This document shows, one piece after another, positions 1-8,264 of a stretch of DNA of 64,000 bases; position 1 is the first letter of the stretch; every line of letters starts with the position of its first letter. Under the pieces are notes generated by a model. It was not told the origin of the DNA. It ran no database searches and saw only the letters and a program-made list of their open reading frames with translations. Source of the stretch: Gammaproteobacteria bacterium (lineage in GTDB: Bacteria; Pseudomonadota; Gammaproteobacteria; Steroidobacterales; GCA-2729495); the NCBI GenBank assembly GCA_030746435.1, contig JASLMV010000002.1, positions 62,001-126,000 on the forward strand, written 5' to 3'. The position numbers and the translations under genes were made by a program.

Positions 1-528
1 GGCCAGAGTATCGGCAACGAACAGTTCCTGGATTTCCTGAGTGGTGAGCTTGACCGTACCGGCGTGAAGACCGAGCGCCTGTGTTTCGAAATCACCGAAA
101 CCGTGGCCGTAGCCAACCTGAAGAAAGCCCAGAACTTCATGAACGTGCTCAAGGAAAAGGGTTGCCATTTCTCGCTGGACGATTTCGGTACCGGCCTCAG
201 CTCATTCGCATACCTCAAGATGTTCCCGGTCGACAAGCTGAAGATCGACGGAAGTTTTGTGCAGGATGTCTGCAAAAATGATGTTTCCCGCTCCATGGTT
301 TCAGCCATTGCAGAAATCGCGCGTGTGATGGGCCTCGAAACGGTCGCCGAGTACGTGGAAGACGAAAGCACCCTTAAGGCCATTCGCGAGATGGGGGTGA
401 ACTGGGCGCAGGGATACCATGTAGGCGAACCTATGCGTTTGAGCTACGTGCTCGGCGAGAGCACTATCGTCGATGAGGTAGATATCGCGGAAGTCGATAC
501 TTCCATGATCGCCAAGCTGCCCGTCTGA
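1..528 (+). CDS. EAL-domain protein, C-terminal part (5' end outside window)
   Basis: The reading frame is open from base 1 to the TGA at 526-528, giving 175 visible residues, so the start lies upstream of the window. The EAL signature parts appear in order: FEITET (metal-binding Glu), LDDFGTG, LKIDGSFV, ETVAEYVE and QGYHVG near the end. This is the C-terminal two thirds of an EAL domain, which hydrolyses cyclic-di-GMP. Conserved acidic residues (ITET, DDFGTG) are kept, so activity is plausible. Many EAL proteins carry GGDEF, PAS or membrane sensor modules N-terminal to this domain; none can be seen here. It is unrelated in function to the catabolic genes downstream and is separated from them by about 220 bp. 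Confidence 0.9.
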   Translation, partial: GQSIGNEQFLDFLSGELDRTGVKTERLCFEITETVAVANLKKAQNFMNVLKEKGCHFSLDDFGTGLSSFAYLKMFPVDKLKIDGSFVQDVCKNDVSRSMVSAIAEIARVMGLETVAEYVEDESTLKAIREMGVNWAQGYHVGEPMRLSYVLGESTIVDEVDIAEVDTSMIAKLPV

Positions 529-749
529 TTTGTCTTCTAATCGAAATCTGGCAGCCTTCCCGGCTGCCGTTAGCCTCTGCGCGCATGAAGGCCGGGCCTG
601 TCTGCAGCGCTCCGATAAGTGGCTCATTCGCTCCGCTGCTTGGTCAGGGGCGGCGTCCCGCGGCGGCCTCCCGGATGCGCCGGTTAGAATCGCGCGCTCA
701 CTGTCGCTTACTTACTATTGCTCAATATTACCGACATGGAGGCCCACCG

Positions 750-2141
750 GTGCATGACCTGAGATCATTTGCCGATGAACTCGAAAAGAACGGCGAACTG
801 GTCCGTATCAGCAAGGAAGTTGACCGTCGCTTCGAACTGCCCGCCCTGCTCGTTCAACTCGAAAAATCCGGGAAAGCCTTTATTTTCGACAACGTGCGTG
901 ATGCATCCTTCCCGCTGATCGGTGGGTTGCTGACGAGTGCTGCGCGGCTGGGCCGATCTGTAGGTCAGGATACCTCCGCCGGCTACACCCACAGGGAGCA
1001 TGCCCGGACCTATGCCCGGGGCGTGCAGTCCCCGGTAGAACCGGTAGTGGTGGAAACAGCGCCCGTGAAAGAGGTGGTGGTTACCGGTGGCGACATAGAT
1101 CTGTCGCAACTGCCGGTACCCACATTCTTCGAACTCGACAGCGGGCCGTTTATGACCGGCGCGGTCGGGCTCAGCTACGATCCTGAGCACGGTCAGCTCA
1201 ACATGGGTTTCTACCGTGGCTGGGTAACGGGTAAAGACACCCTCGTCGTCAACGCGAGCTCCATGAGCGATCTGCGCCGGATATATGCGGCGGCCGATGA
1301 GGCCGGCGGACAGATGCCAATAGCGCTGGCTATTGGCGTTCCCCCGGCACTGCTGATGTGTGCCTCGGGCAAGACACCGCCCGGTGTGTCCGAACTGGCT
1401 ATCGCCGGTGGCCTGCTGGGGAAGCCGGTCGAACTGGTGAAATGCGAAACCAGCGATCTGCTGGTGCCGGCCAACGCGGAAATAATTATCGAAGGCATGG
1501 TAGATACCTCGAACAGGGTCGAGAACACCCTCGGTGAATTTGCCGATCAGTATGGCCCCGAGGTGGCCCCCGTTACGACGGTAACCGCTATCACGCATCG
1601 AAAGGACGCGCTGTACTATTCGATCATGGCCGGCCGCAACGCCGAGCACAATTCGATCGGTGCCGTTTCCGCTTATGGCATGCAGAATGTTGTCGAGACG
1701 ACGCTGCGTGAGCAGTTTCCGAATATCAAGGAAATCAACGTAGCCTGCGAGCCGAAGCTCGGTACGATGCTGCATATGTTCATATCGATCGATAAAAGCA
1801 ATGATGACGAACCGGGCAAGCTGCTGGATGCGGCTTTTGCGGCCCATGCCGGGCTGTTCCCGGTAGGCGTGGTTACCAAGCGCATAGTCATAGTGGACAG
1901 CGATATCGATGTATATGACCTCGAAGACGTCGAGTGGGCTATCTGGTCGCGGCTGTCATGTGCCGACAAAATTCGGACTATCCCGGACGTGCACAGCTGG
2001 GAACTGGAGCGCTGCACCGACGAGAACCAGGCGTCGGCACGGGTCGCTATCGATGCAACCATTGACATGGACAAGCTTGATAAACTCGTCAGACCGGTAA
2101 TCCCCGGTGCGGCAGATATCAAGCTGGATGATTATCTTTAG
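750..2141 (+). CDS. UbiD family decarboxylase
   Basis: The protein has 463 residues from the GTG at 750, preceded by GGAGG at 738-742 and giving an N-terminus (MHDLRSFADELEKNGELVRI) that matches the family start; a longer frame from 585 is unlikely. UbiD enzymes are prenylated-FMN-dependent reversible (de)carboxylases of aromatic, heteroaromatic or alpha,beta-unsaturated acids. Family features seen are GFYRGW with the conserved Arg region, the Glu-rich active-site stretch ENTLGEFADQYGPE, and SIMAGRNAEHNSIG. No UbiX flavin prenyltransferase lies nearby, so prFMN must come from elsewhere. It is 32 bp upstream of a nitrilase-fold gene on the same strand and begins a cluster of amide-cleaving enzymes, so a catabolic role seems likelier than ubiquinone synthesis. 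Substrate unknown. Confidence 0.85.
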   Translation: MHDLRSFADELEKNGELVRISKEVDRRFELPALLVQLEKSGKAFIFDNVRDASFPLIGGLLTSAARLGRSVGQDTSAGYTHREHARTYARGVQSPVEPVVVETAPVKEVVVTGGDIDLSQLPVPTFFELDSGPFMTGAVGLSYDPEHGQLNMGFYRGWVTGKDTLVVNASSMSDLRRIYAAADEAGGQMPIALAIGVPPALLMCASGKTPPGVSELAIAGGLLGKPVELVKCETSDLLVPANAEIIIEGMVDTSNRVENTLGEFADQYGPEVAPVTTVTAITHRKDALYYSIMAGRNAEHNSIGAVSAYGMQNVVETTLREQFPNIKEINVACEPKLGTMLHMFISIDKSNDDEPGKLLDAAFAAHAGLFPVGVVTKRIVIVDSDIDVYDLEDVEWAIWSRLSCADKIRTIPDVHSWELERCTDENQASARVAIDATIDMDKLDKLVRPVIPGAADIKLDDYL

Positions 2142-2173
2142 GGCTGTGAAAGGCTGACACAAGGATCCGATCA

Positions 2174-3223
2174 ATGATTGAGCCATATAACGCTGTCGCA
2201 CTGCAGACCAAGGTCGAAACCGTACACACGCGTGCGGAGTGTGAGAAAAACCTGCAGCACATCGGCAACATGATCGACCTGGTAACGCATATCTGCTCGC
2301 TGGAATTACCGGTGCGGCTGATCTGCATCGGCGAAGGCGCTATCCAGGGTTTTATCGATGAAATCGCCAACATGAGTCCGCCCGAGTACGCCGAGACGAT
2401 GGCGGCCGAGCTACCGGGTTGGGAAACCGAGTTCCTGGGCGAGAAGGCGAAGGAAAAGGGCTGCTTTATCATGGGGCAGCTCAAGGTGAAGCTGCCGGAA
2501 TTCCCGGACCGGTTCTTCAACGCGATATTTATTATCGACCCCAACGGCGAAATCGTTTACACGCATTACAAGAACATCGTGCTGTTCGTCGAGCATTCCA
2601 CGACGCCGCACGATGTATACGACGAATGGGTGAAGCTACACGGTGACGGTCTGGATGCATTCTTCCCGGTGGCGGAAACCGAGATCGGCAACATAGCCGG
2701 CAGCGTGGGTGTGGAAGGTGCTTTTCCGGAGAGTTTCCGCGCCTTCGCGCTGAACGGCGCCGAGATTTTCTATCGTTCCGCCCTGCCCGAACCGTGGGTT
2801 ACGCGCGGCATTTACGAGACCCAGAATCGGGCGCGCGCGATGGACAACACGGCGTACATGGTGGCGCCGAACACAGGAGCGTTGATCGTGCCGGGAGAAA
2901 ACGGCCCGACGGTTGTAGATGGCGCCCTGGGCGGACGTTCGTCTATCGTCGACTACAAGGGCCACGTGCTGGCGCACAACGACATCGTCGGTGATACCTA
3001 CGTAACGGCGGAGATCAACATAGAGGCGTTGCGCCACTACCGCGAAACAGCGAAGTTCCAGAACTGGATTCCCTACATCCGCAGTGAGATCTTCAGCCAC
3101 ATGTACGACGAGCCGATCTGGCCGAAGAACCTGCCGAACATGAAGCACGAAGACGCCGCGGTGGTATTCAAGGAAACGGTCGAGCGGCTGCAGAAGCGCG
3201 GCACGTACAAAAAGAAATTATAA
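2174..3223 (+). CDS. Nitrilase-superfamily protein lacking the catalytic cysteine
   Basis: A 349-residue carbon-nitrogen hydrolase fold protein of the aliphatic amidase/formamidase type. The usual triad is Glu-Lys-Cys. Here Glu54 (GEGAIQGF) and Lys133 (HYKNI) are present, but the position of the nucleophile is Gly179 (GSVGVEGAFPE, codon GGT at 2708-2710). Its paralogue in the same window has LICAEGSFPE with Cys183 at that place. A Cys TGT to Gly GGT change is a single base. The open frame is otherwise intact and well conserved, so this looks like a maintained pseudoenzyme, perhaps structural or regulatory, rather than a decayed gene. It follows the UbiD gene by 32 bp, probably in one operon, and ends at a REP-type repeat. 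Confidence 0.85.
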   Translation: MIEPYNAVALQTKVETVHTRAECEKNLQHIGNMIDLVTHICSLELPVRLICIGEGAIQGFIDEIANMSPPEYAETMAAELPGWETEFLGEKAKEKGCFIMGQLKVKLPEFPDRFFNAIFIIDPNGEIVYTHYKNIVLFVEHSTTPHDVYDEWVKLHGDGLDAFFPVAETEIGNIAGSVGVEGAFPESFRAFALNGAEIFYRSALPEPWVTRGIYETQNRARAMDNTAYMVAPNTGALIVPGENGPTVVDGALGGRSSIVDYKGHVLAHNDIVGDTYVTAEINIEALRHYRETAKFQNWIPYIRSEIFSHMYDEPIWPKNLPNMKHEDAAVVFKETVERLQKRGTYKKKL

Positions 3224-3237
3224 ATCAGCGTACGGTA

Positions 3238-3368
3238 GGTTCGCGGCTAAAGCCGCTCCTACAAGCTCAGGCAGTGTCAATAATATTGGTTGCGGCTAAA
3301 GCCGCTCCTACAGAGAATTTGGAGTCCTTTGAATAGGGCTACCCGTAGGAGCGGCTTTAGCCGCGAAC
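3238..3368. repeat. REP/BIME-type palindromic repeat, three copies
   Basis: Three copies of a 23-24 nt palindromic unit with core GCGGCTAAAGCCGCTCCTAC lie at about 3241-3263 and 3290-3312 (forward) and 3345-3368 (inverted). Copies 1 and 3 can pair to form a long stem. Each copy also folds on itself through GCGGCT/AGCCGC. This resembles the REP elements of Pseudomonas and Xanthomonas relatives, which are moved by REP-associated tyrosine transposases (RAYT); no RAYT gene is seen here. It sits between two convergent nitrilase genes, the classical BIME position, where it may act as a bidirectional transcription terminator. Confidence 0.88.
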
Positions 3369-3421
3369 CCGGTAACCTTGATACGTATTGTCGTAATGGA
3401 ATGCTTTGATGCGGGCTGCAT

Positions 3422-4561
3422 TCAAGCCTTTGCGGCCTTGTCCAGTCGAGTCTGCACCGATTCGGAAATCTTGTAGGGCTTCCAGTCCGCCGTCGGTGTG
3501 TACACACCCCACTCCACCATCTTGTTGACCTGGTGCTTGACCAGTTCCTTTTGGTCGGCCTCGTCGAAGGGCGGATCTTCCATGCAGAGGTTCGTCGGGT
3601 AGATGCCGCCTTTGGCCGCCATGGCGTCGTAGATCACCTTGTATTCTTCCACGCGTATGTCCTTGACGAGGTTCTGCCACTGGCCGCGCAGGCGAAAATC
3701 ACGCAGCCCCTCGATGTCTATTAACCCACTGACCCATGTTTCCCCGGAGCCCAGGTACTGGGAGATCACGTTACCGCGGTAGTCCAGGATCTGGCTTTTA
3801 CCGGTTGCGATCACGTGATCCGGCGCGCCGGGTAAAGATATTGCGCCGATATTGGGTGCAAGCACGTAGCAGGTGTTAAAAATGGCATGCGACTTGTTCT
3901 GCATCTCTGACATCCCGTTACCCATCCACGGTTCCGGGTACTGGGTGCGCCAGATGATCTCCGCCCCGTTCATGGCAAGTCCCCTGGCCGCCTCGGGAAA
4001 GCTTCCCTCGGCACAGATCAGCGTGCCGATGTTGCCGATCTCGGTCTTGGCGACCGGCCAGATGGCCTCGTGCAGTTTCACCGGGTCGTCACCGAACTTG
4101 TCAAGGTAATGGTTCCAGATGTCACCGGGTGCGACGTTAGGCTCGTACTGGTAGAACGCTGTCTTGTAGTGCTTGTGAATGATGTCGCCGTTCGGGTCGA
4201 TGATGAAGGCAATATTGAAAATCTTGTCCTCCATGAAGCCGGGGTCTTTGCAGACCATCTGGGCGACCAGGTAGGTGTTGGTTGCCCTGGCAATATCGGC
4301 AAGCGCCCGGGTTTCAGGGCCATCTATTTCCGGCACGACGTCGCGATAAATGCGCAGGTGCTCTTCGCCCCCGCCCAGCGCCCAGCCACCGATACCCCCT
4401 TCGGAGACCGCAACGAGTTTTACCGGCAGGTCGAGGCTGCAGTTCCATACCGCGAAACCTATCGTTGTGCCCAGTCGTTCTATATCTTTCATGTAGTCGT
4501 CGCGGCTTACTGCCATGCGTGACTGGTTCTGAATTCCGACAGCTGAGTAACGTAAAGACAT
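3422..4561 (-). CDS. Nitrilase-superfamily amidohydrolase (aliphatic amidase/formamidase-like)
   Basis: A 379-residue protein from the ATG at 4559-4561 (MSLRYSAVGIQNQS); a start 45 bp further upstream is possible but gives a Gly/Pro-rich, unlikely leader. It has the full CN-hydrolase triad: Glu in SEGGIGGW, Lys in HKHYKTAF and Cys183 in LICAEGSFPE. Such enzymes hydrolyse small amides or nitriles to acid and ammonia; the size and the HYK and ICAEG motifs suit the aliphatic amidase/formamidase branch. It is paralogous to the upstream, inactive-looking protein, converges on it across the REP array, and is divergent from the isochorismatase-type gene. The likely shared promoter region is 4562-4895. 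Substrate not determinable from sequence. Confidence 0.85.
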   Translation of the reverse strand: MSLRYSAVGIQNQSRMAVSRDDYMKDIERLGTTIGFAVWNCSLDLPVKLVAVSEGGIGGWALGGGEEHLRIYRDVVPEIDGPETRALADIARATNTYLVAQMVCKDPGFMEDKIFNIAFIIDPNGDIIHKHYKTAFYQYEPNVAPGDIWNHYLDKFGDDPVKLHEAIWPVAKTEIGNIGTLICAEGSFPEAARGLAMNGAEIIWRTQYPEPWMGNGMSEMQNKSHAIFNTCYVLAPNIGAISLPGAPDHVIATGKSQILDYRGNVISQYLGSGETWVSGLIDIEGLRDFRLRGQWQNLVKDIRVEEYKVIYDAMAAKGGIYPTNLCMEDPPFDEADQKELVKHQVNKMVEWGVYTPTADWKPYKISESVQTRLDKAAKA

Positions 4562-4895
4562 AGAGTGCGCACCTGGTTGGTGGTTTATTGCGGGGCCGCT
4601 AATCATAACCGTGTCACCAAGCTGCCAGTACCCCGTAAAAACCCGTCCGGCGCTGGCAAAACCATGCAGCGGTCACACCGGAACCGCCCTCCGGCCGGGC
4701 TGTTCAAGCGCGAGCGCCTTGCGTTAGTATCAGCCGACAAAGCGGATGCAGGGTCCAATAACATCAAAGGGTTCTCCACGAGACCTCGTGAACGGCTTAT
4801 GCATCGGCCGCACTGAATAAAACGGATCTTTCCTGCCTTACCAGGCGGCTTTTGCAGTCGGCCGGAAAGCCGCCCAACTAAATGCGGAGATAAAC

Positions 4896-5525
4896 ATGGC
4901 TGATAAACGTGACGACAACTACGAAGGTGTTTGGGACGGTCGTCTGGGTTTCGGTAACAAAACCGCCCTGGTCGTAATCGATCTGCTGCAGGGTTATACA
5001 ACGGAAGGTTCTCCCCTCTACGCGCCGGGTGTGGTTGCCTGCGTTGCCGAAATGCCTGAGCTGCTCAAGGCGGCCCGCGCCACCGACATGCCCATCATCC
5101 ATACCCAGGTGCGCTACAACCCGCATACGTTTATCGACGGTGGCGTGTGGATCAAGAAAGCGCCGGTGCTCAAAAGCCTGGTCGAGGGCGATCCCTATGC
5201 GCAATTTTGTGAAGGCGTTGAGCCGTTGCCCGAGGAGCTGCTGATTACCAAGAACTATGCCAGCGTATTCCACGGCACGTCTTTTGCCGCAACGTTGACC
5301 GCGGCCGGGGTCGACACACTGATGATTACCGGTTGTACGACTTCCGGCTGTATACGGGCCACCGCAGTGGATGCCGTACAGCATGGTTTCCGGCCGATCT
5401 GTGTACGGGAGTGCATAGGCGACCGGCATAACGATCCGCACGAAGCGAACCTCTTTGATATCAACGCCAAGTACGGCGATGTGATCAGCAAAGCCGAAGC
5501 GCTTGAGTACATTAACAGTCTCTGA
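4896..5525 (+). CDS. Isochorismatase-family cysteine hydrolase (N-carbamoylsarcosine/maleamate amidase-like)
   Basis: A 209-residue cytosolic cysteine hydrolase. The catalytic triad of this family is visible: Asp29 (VVIDLLQGYT), Lys119 (ITKNYAS) and Cys152 (TTSGCIRAT). The N-terminal pattern (GFGNKTALVVIDLLQGYTTEGSPLYAPG, here split in description as GFGNKTALVVIDLL then YTTEGSPLYAPG) is that of N-carbamoylsarcosine amidohydrolase and maleamate amidase (NicF) rather than true isochorismatases. It would release ammonia from an amide or carbamoyl group. It begins a rightward run with the deacetylase-fold enzyme 38 bp downstream. With the UbiD and nitrilase neighbours it supports breakdown of a nitrogen-containing, possibly heterocyclic, compound; this role is inferred. 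Confidence 0.85.
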   Translation: MADKRDDNYEGVWDGRLGFGNKTALVVIDLLQGYTTEGSPLYAPGVVACVAEMPELLKAARATDMPIIHTQVRYNPHTFIDGGVWIKKAPVLKSLVEGDPYAQFCEGVEPLPEELLITKNYASVFHGTSFAATLTAAGVDTLMITGCTTSGCIRATAVDAVQHGFRPICVRECIGDRHNDPHEANLFDINAKYGDVISKAEALEYINSL

Positions 5526-5563
5526 TTTCTTGAACAGACACCATCTACTGGGAGTAAACAGTT

Positions 5564-6604
5564 ATGGCCGCCAGAAAGAAAGCCAAAAAGAAAGCGAAGA
5601 AAAAAGCTGCGAAGCGGAAGCCAGCCAGGAAGAAAGTTGCAAAGAAAAGGAAAAAGGCGGCAAAGAAAAAGGCTGCGCCGAAGAAATCCAGAGCCAAGCT
5701 GACCCAGAGCAAGCACTATGACTACGTGCCGATTATCGATCGAAAGCCCTTCAAGCTGCCCAAGGGCGCTCGCGTGGCTGTTATGCCGTATATCAACATC
5801 GAGCATTTTCCGGCCGCCATTCCGGGCACACCCCTGATTCCCGGTACCGCCGGGTTCTCGCCGGATCCGTTGAACTACGGTTGGCGCGATTACGGCAACC
5901 GCGTAGGCTTGTGGCGCATGATGGATCTGATGGACGACTGTGGCATGCGTGGCACAGTGTGCCTGAATGGTGAAATCATTCGCGAGTACCCGCGGATCAT
6001 CGAGGAAGGCGAGAAACGCAAATGGGCCTGGATCGGCCACGGTGTTAACAATGCGCCGGCGAATTTCATCGGTAACGTGCGTAATCCGGACGGTAGCCTG
6101 AGTGAGTTGTCCGAAGCCAACGAGCGCAAGATCCTGGAGGCAACCCTGGGCGGCATGAAGAAAGCGCTCGGCCGCCAGACCAAGGGTTGGCTGTCACCGT
6201 TCCTGACACATACCGACAACACTCCTCGCCTGCTCGAGGAATACGGGGTCGAGTACCTGTGTGACTATACGTGTGACGATCATCCGTTCCGGTTCAACAC
6301 GCCGAAGAACAACCTGATCTCGGTGCCCTACACCGTCGAGGTCAACGATATCCCGGCGTTCCTGAACCTGGGCGTGTCCTCCGAAGCATTCGGCGACATG
6401 ATCATCGATCAGTTCGACGTGCTCTACGAGGAAGGCGCCACGAACGCGCGTTGCATGCCGATTTGTCTGCATACCTTCCACGTCGGCCAGCCGAACAAGT
6501 TCAAGCACCTGAGACGGGCGTTTGAATACATCGCGAGCCACAGGGATGTCTGGCTGACGACGGGTGACGATGTGAACGATTGGTACCGCAAGCAATACAT
6601 GTAG
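5564..6604 (+). CDS. Polysaccharide deacetylase/PuuE-like hydrolase with histone-H1-like N-terminal tail
   Basis: A 346-residue protein. Residues 1-46 are almost only Lys, Ala and Arg in AAKKKA-type repeats, as in bacterial histone-H1-like DNA-binding tails. Residues about 50-346 form a NodB/polysaccharide-deacetylase-like domain: the GLWRMMDLMDDCGMRGT start and the HTDNTP and HTFHVGQP stretches are typical of the cytosolic branch that includes allantoinase PuuE and related C-N hydrolases acting on small molecules. The start at 5564 is supported by GGGAG at 5551-5555 and by the tail being in frame and Lys-codon biased. No signal peptide. The gene follows the amidase by 38 bp and ends at a strong terminator. 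The fusion of a basic tail to this enzyme family is unusual. Confidence 0.8.
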   Translation: MAARKKAKKKAKKKAAKRKPARKKVAKKRKKAAKKKAAPKKSRAKLTQSKHYDYVPIIDRKPFKLPKGARVAVMPYINIEHFPAAIPGTPLIPGTAGFSPDPLNYGWRDYGNRVGLWRMMDLMDDCGMRGTVCLNGEIIREYPRIIEEGEKRKWAWIGHGVNNAPANFIGNVRNPDGSLSELSEANERKILEATLGGMKKALGRQTKGWLSPFLTHTDNTPRLLEEYGVEYLCDYTCDDHPFRFNTPKNNLISVPYTVEVNDIPAFLNLGVSSEAFGDMIIDQFDVLYEEGATNARCMPICLHTFHVGQPNKFKHLRRAFEYIASHRDVWLTTGDDVNDWYRKQYM

Positions 6605-6638
6605 CCATCGGTTAGTACTTTTTTGACCGAAAAGAACA

Positions 6639-6666
6639 GGCCGGTGCTTTGCACCGGCCATTTTTT
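6639..6666 (+). terminator. Rho-independent terminator
   Basis: A perfect 9-bp stem GGCCGGTGC/GCACCGGCC with a TTT loop is followed by A and six T. It ends the amidase-deacetylase transcription unit. Confidence 0.9.
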
Positions 6667-6778
6667 CTCCTAATTTCAAGCAAGATAGAAGTATTTATTA
6701 ATAGAAAGCTTAAGTATGGCCCGGGTTTGGAATCCCCTGCCGGTCATTCCCCACAATTAGCATGTAATTACATATATC

Positions 6779-6787
6779 TGCTATAGT
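6779..6787 (+). promoter_or_regulatory. Candidate extended -10 promoter element
   Basis: TGCTATAGT fits TGn plus a -10 hexamer (TATAGT, consensus TATAAT) 43 bp before the amidohydrolase start, in a locally AT-rich stretch. No good -35 hexamer is evident, which is normal for extended -10 promoters. Prediction from sequence only. Confidence 0.45.
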
Positions 6788-6829
6788 CTGCGCCTTGAGC
6801 GCAACACCTAGATCGAGAGGCTGAACACC

Positions 6830-8254
6830 ATGTGGATCAGGAAAACTGCCAAAGATAAAGAAGCCGGCGAAGGTACCCCGATACCGACGCAGATCGTATC
6901 GAACGAAGAGATTTCACCCCTGCCGCAGACGGAGGACCAGAAGGCGGTGGAGCAGAAAATCAGGGAACTGGCAGACCAGTTTGCCAGCAAGCTTGGCATT
7001 ACCCGGCGTGAGTTTTTGAAAACCTCCGGCGGCATGGCGACCGGTTTCCTGGCCATGAACGCGATCCATGGTTGTACCTACCAGGTAAGCGAGGACGAGG
7101 CACTGGACGAAGTGGCGTACCTCGAGGGCCGTCCGAAAAACCAGTTTATTTTTGATGCGCAGACCCACCACGTAAAAGACAGCATCACCGGGCCCACGAT
7201 GTTTCGCAAACTGACTGCGAAGGCCGGCCTGAATCCCGAACTGACCGAGGGCGATCCGGTTCCGGGCACCCTGCACCGCGGGAATTTCGTTAAAGAGATT
7301 TTCTTCGACAGCGATACCGTCATGGCCATCATGACAGGCGCGACACTCGGCCCGCCGGAACACTATGCGCTGCCTGCCGAGGAGATGGTCAAGACTCGCG
7401 ACATGGTTAACGCGGCCGCCGGTTCGCAGCGCATGCTGAGCCACGGCCTGGCCAACCCGGTCGAGCCCACCTTCGTTTCGGAAGGTATGGACTGGCAGGT
7501 CGAAGAACTCGGCATCGACGGCTGGAAGTGCTACACGGGCAATCCCAGCGGCGCATGGCGCATGGACGACGAGGCCGTTGCCTATCCCTTCTTCGAGAAA
7601 TCGCTCGAACTGGGTATCAAGAACATCAGCCTCCACAAGGGGCTGCCGCTACCCGGCCGCTTCGAGAAGTTTTTCATGGTGGACGACATCATGCAGGCGG
7701 CAAAGGATTTCCCCGACATCAATTTCATCATCTATCACGCGGGGATGAAGCACATGATGACGATGATCCCGCCTGGCCAGAGCGGCGTCGATGAGGACGG
7801 CAACTTGCCCTGGACGACGGACCTTGTACGGATGCAGAAGGAGAACCCGGACGTCACGAATGTCTATGCGGAACTGGGGGCGGTATTCGGCCATTCGGTT
7901 GTGACCCACCCGGAGATATGTGGGCACCTTATGGGGCAGCTGATGGACGGTTTCGGGCCTGAGAAAATCATCTGGGGTACCGACTGCATCTGGTGGGGCT
8001 CGCCGCAGTGGCTGATTGAGGCGTTCCGGCGTTACCAGATGCCGGCGGAGCTCAGGGAAAAATTCGGGTACGCCGATTTAACGGCGGCCGACCGGGAACT
8101 CATCTTCGGCAGGAACATTGCTGGTTTGTACGGTGTCGACATCGAGGCCGCGCGTAAAGATATCCCGGGCGACAGCCTGAGTACCATGAAAAGCGCTTAC
8201 ATTAACGAAGGCCCCGAGCCGAGCAATACGCAGTACGGCTGGGTTGCTGTTTAG
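6830..8254 (+). CDS. Tat-exported amidohydrolase (amidohydrolase_2/ACMSD-like family)
   Basis: A 474-residue protein with an unusually long, polar n-region (about 57 residues) before a twin-arginine motif TRREFLKTSGG and a hydrophobic stretch (MATGFLAMNAIHGC), so it is probably folded in the cytoplasm and exported by Tat. The following domain is an amidohydrolase TIM barrel of the decarboxylase/hydrolase branch (ACMSD, gamma-resorcylate decarboxylase relatives): FDAQTHHV near residue 104 at the first metal-binding strand, SLHKGLPLP, IYHAGMKHM and the C-terminal WGTDCIWWG with the conserved Asp. The cytochrome c gene begins 10 bp downstream, suggesting a periplasmic pair. Substrate unknown; a decarboxylation or hydrolysis step linked to the upstream cluster is an inference. 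Confidence 0.82.
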   Translation: MWIRKTAKDKEAGEGTPIPTQIVSNEEISPLPQTEDQKAVEQKIRELADQFASKLGITRREFLKTSGGMATGFLAMNAIHGCTYQVSEDEALDEVAYLEGRPKNQFIFDAQTHHVKDSITGPTMFRKLTAKAGLNPELTEGDPVPGTLHRGNFVKEIFFDSDTVMAIMTGATLGPPEHYALPAEEMVKTRDMVNAAAGSQRMLSHGLANPVEPTFVSEGMDWQVEELGIDGWKCYTGNPSGAWRMDDEAVAYPFFEKSLELGIKNISLHKGLPLPGRFEKFFMVDDIMQAAKDFPDINFIIYHAGMKHMMTMIPPGQSGVDEDGNLPWTTDLVRMQKENPDVTNVYAELGAVFGHSVVTHPEICGHLMGQLMDGFGPEKIIWGTDCIWWGSPQWLIEAFRRYQMPAELREKFGYADLTAADRELIFGRNIAGLYGVDIEAARKDIPGDSLSTMKSAYINEGPEPSNTQYGWVAV

Positions 8255-8264
8255 GGGTGAATCG

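Noticed and set aside
765-1847. Long open frame antisense to the UbiD gene (360 codons)
   Set aside because: Arg/His-rich composition without motifs, and the plus strand clearly codes a conserved enzyme; it is a GC-driven shadow.
4770-4800. Inverted repeat CACGA/TCGTG upstream of the isochorismatase-type gene as an operator
   Set aside because: Five base pairs only, with no second copy before the divergent gene; below a useful threshold.
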